Part shown: piece after piece, positions 5,227-5,227 of the stretch
Position numbering within the stretch: the stretch's first letter is position 1
How the letters are laid out: each line of letters starts with the position of its first letter
NCBI GenBank assembly: GCA_021812735.1
Contig: JAKAMV010000726.1
Location: 1 to 5,227, forward strand
Reading direction: 5' to 3'
Source of the DNA: Chloroflexota bacterium
Lineage (GTDB): Bacteria > Chloroflexota > Limnocylindria > Limnocylindrales > CSP1-4
Length of the DNA: 5,227 nt
The notes under the pieces: model-generated
Databases searched by the model: none
Seen by the model: only the letters and a program-made list of their open reading frames with translations
What the model was told of the DNA's origin: nothing
Position numbers and translations under genes: made by a program

Positions 5227-5227
5227 G

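Noticed and set aside
1..5227. tRNA, rRNA, CRISPR array, insertion sequence or attachment site
   Set aside because: No cloverleaf-like segments, regularly spaced repeats, transposase motifs or terminal inverted repeats were seen on reading both strands.

Overview
The window is very GC-rich, roughly 70% by eye, with strong G/C preference at third codon positions. The likely source is a high-GC bacterium such as an actinomycete or a Chloroflexota member. Supporting signs are a lipoprotein with an LAAC lipobox and a DUF3558-like DPC(Q)LIT/CxY pattern, and two genes whose -10 boxes lie only 7-8 bases before the ATG with no Shine-Dalgarno, as in leaderless transcription. The phylum cannot be fixed from this window alone.

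Left part (1-1525). A small acyl-carrier-protein-like gene lies on the minus strand at 6-245. It keeps the ACP helix pattern but has Arg where the phosphopantetheine-accepting Ser should be. A 230-bp divergent intergenic region (246-475) separates it from a plus-strand pair: an unrecognised 106-aa protein (476-796), probably leaderless, and a secreted lipoprotein (821-1525) that probably shares its transcript.

Middle part (1529-3952). A minus-strand pair has a MarR-family repressor (3480-3914) followed by a ClC-type chloride transporter with a C-terminal CBS pair (1529-3487). Their reading frames probably overlap by 8 bases (TTGACTGA). The MarR promoter carries a strong imperfect palindrome, a likely auto-operator, so the ClC gene is probably under local MarR control. 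The transporter keeps the external gating Glu but lacks the classic central Tyr and the internal proton Glu. The lipoprotein and ClC genes converge with 3 bases between stop codons. Both stops sit inside one GC-rich hairpin (1514-1546) that could act as a bidirectional terminator.

Right part (3924-5227). Two overlapping minus-strand frames lie upstream of marR. One is a gene whose start is outside the window (4642-5226). The other is a 255-aa frame (3924-4691) in the +1 phase, carrying an RNLADH motif (R-N-x3-H) like that of HEPN-superfamily ribonucleases. The two may be one gene split by a single-base frameshift, or two overlapping genes. The end of the second frame runs into the MarR operator, and its stop codon lies inside the MarR -10 box. 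No RNA genes, insertion sequences or CRISPR arrays were seen.
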